Positions 6,571-6,664 of a stretch of 6,664 bases of DNA are shown piece after piece. Within the stretch, counting starts at the first letter, position 1; each line of letters opens with the position of its first letter. The position numbers and the translations under genes are program-made. Origin of the DNA: Actinomycetota bacterium (lineage in GTDB: Bacteria > Actinomycetota > UBA4738 > HRBIN12); the NCBI GenBank assembly GCA_005885325.1, contig VAYX01000117.1, forward strand, positions 3,617 to 10,280, read 5' to 3'. The notes below the pieces were generated by a model that was not told where the DNA came from, searched no databases, and worked only from the letters and a program-made list of their open reading frames with translations.

Positions 6571-6664
6571 TTAAAAGGTCTGCTGGGCGGTCACGCGGGT
6601 CGGCGAGAAGTCGCCCGTGCTTCCGGCAGCGGCGTAAATCGTCCCGGTGGTCGACTTGTTCGCC
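6571..6664 (-). CDS. C-terminal end of a protein sharing the WKANK/SPTRLTAQ domain
   Basis: Only the last 30 codons and the TAA stop (6573-6571) are in the window. The peptide contains ANKSTTGTIYAAAG and then F-S-P-T-R-V-T-A-Q-Q-T-F at the very end. It aligns without gaps of note to the end of each C-terminal domain of the next gene (WKANKA...IWAGAGPI...FSPTRL...QL), including the ANK, the I-W/Y-A-x-AG and the SPTR positions. It therefore belongs to the same domain family and is probably also an extracytoplasmic protein. The rest lies to the right of the window, so its size, its other domains and whether it is a full paralogue cannot be told. Confidence 0.72.
   Translation of the reverse strand, partial: ANKSTTGTIYAAAGSTGDFSPTRVTAQQTF

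Overview
This is a GC-rich bacterial window, and every supportable gene lies on the minus strand, so the biological order runs from high to low coordinates. The base composition and the large secreted beta-repeat protein fit an environmental (soil or sediment type) bacterium. Nothing here fixes the phylum: there is no rRNA, tRNA or recognised housekeeping gene.

Layout in direction of transcription. (1) 6664-6571: the last 30 codons of a gene that enters from the right edge. (2) 6570-6467: an intergenic gap of about 100 bases with a perfect 8-bp GC-rich hairpin just after that stop codon. (3) 6466-2256: a giant surface or secreted protein. It is built from two beta-helix-like blocks of about 465 residues followed by three tandem C-terminal domains of about 155 residues. 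The 5' end of this gene looks damaged. A good ribosome binding site and a signal-peptide-like start at 6466 are in a different frame from the body, and the body frame carries conserved repeat sequence upstream of the only usable start codon (GTG at 6314). (4) 2255-1764: a 163-residue four-helix membrane protein whose ATG directly follows the TAG of gene 3, with no gap. (5) 1751 to beyond the left edge: at least 583 codons of a TPR protein made of about twelve 46-residue units of the W-A-x-x-Q...GDRAENLE type, starting 12 bases after the stop of gene 4 behind a clear GGAGG.

Genes 3 to 5 have operon spacing and probably share a transcript: a secreted or surface repeat protein, a small membrane protein and a cytoplasmic TPR scaffold. 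The terminal piece of gene 2 carries the same C-terminal motif (WKANK...GAG...SPTRLTAQ) as the three tandem domains of gene 3, so at least two successive genes encode this domain. I cannot name the domain family. What the genes do together is inference; the sequence shows only their order, spacing and architecture.
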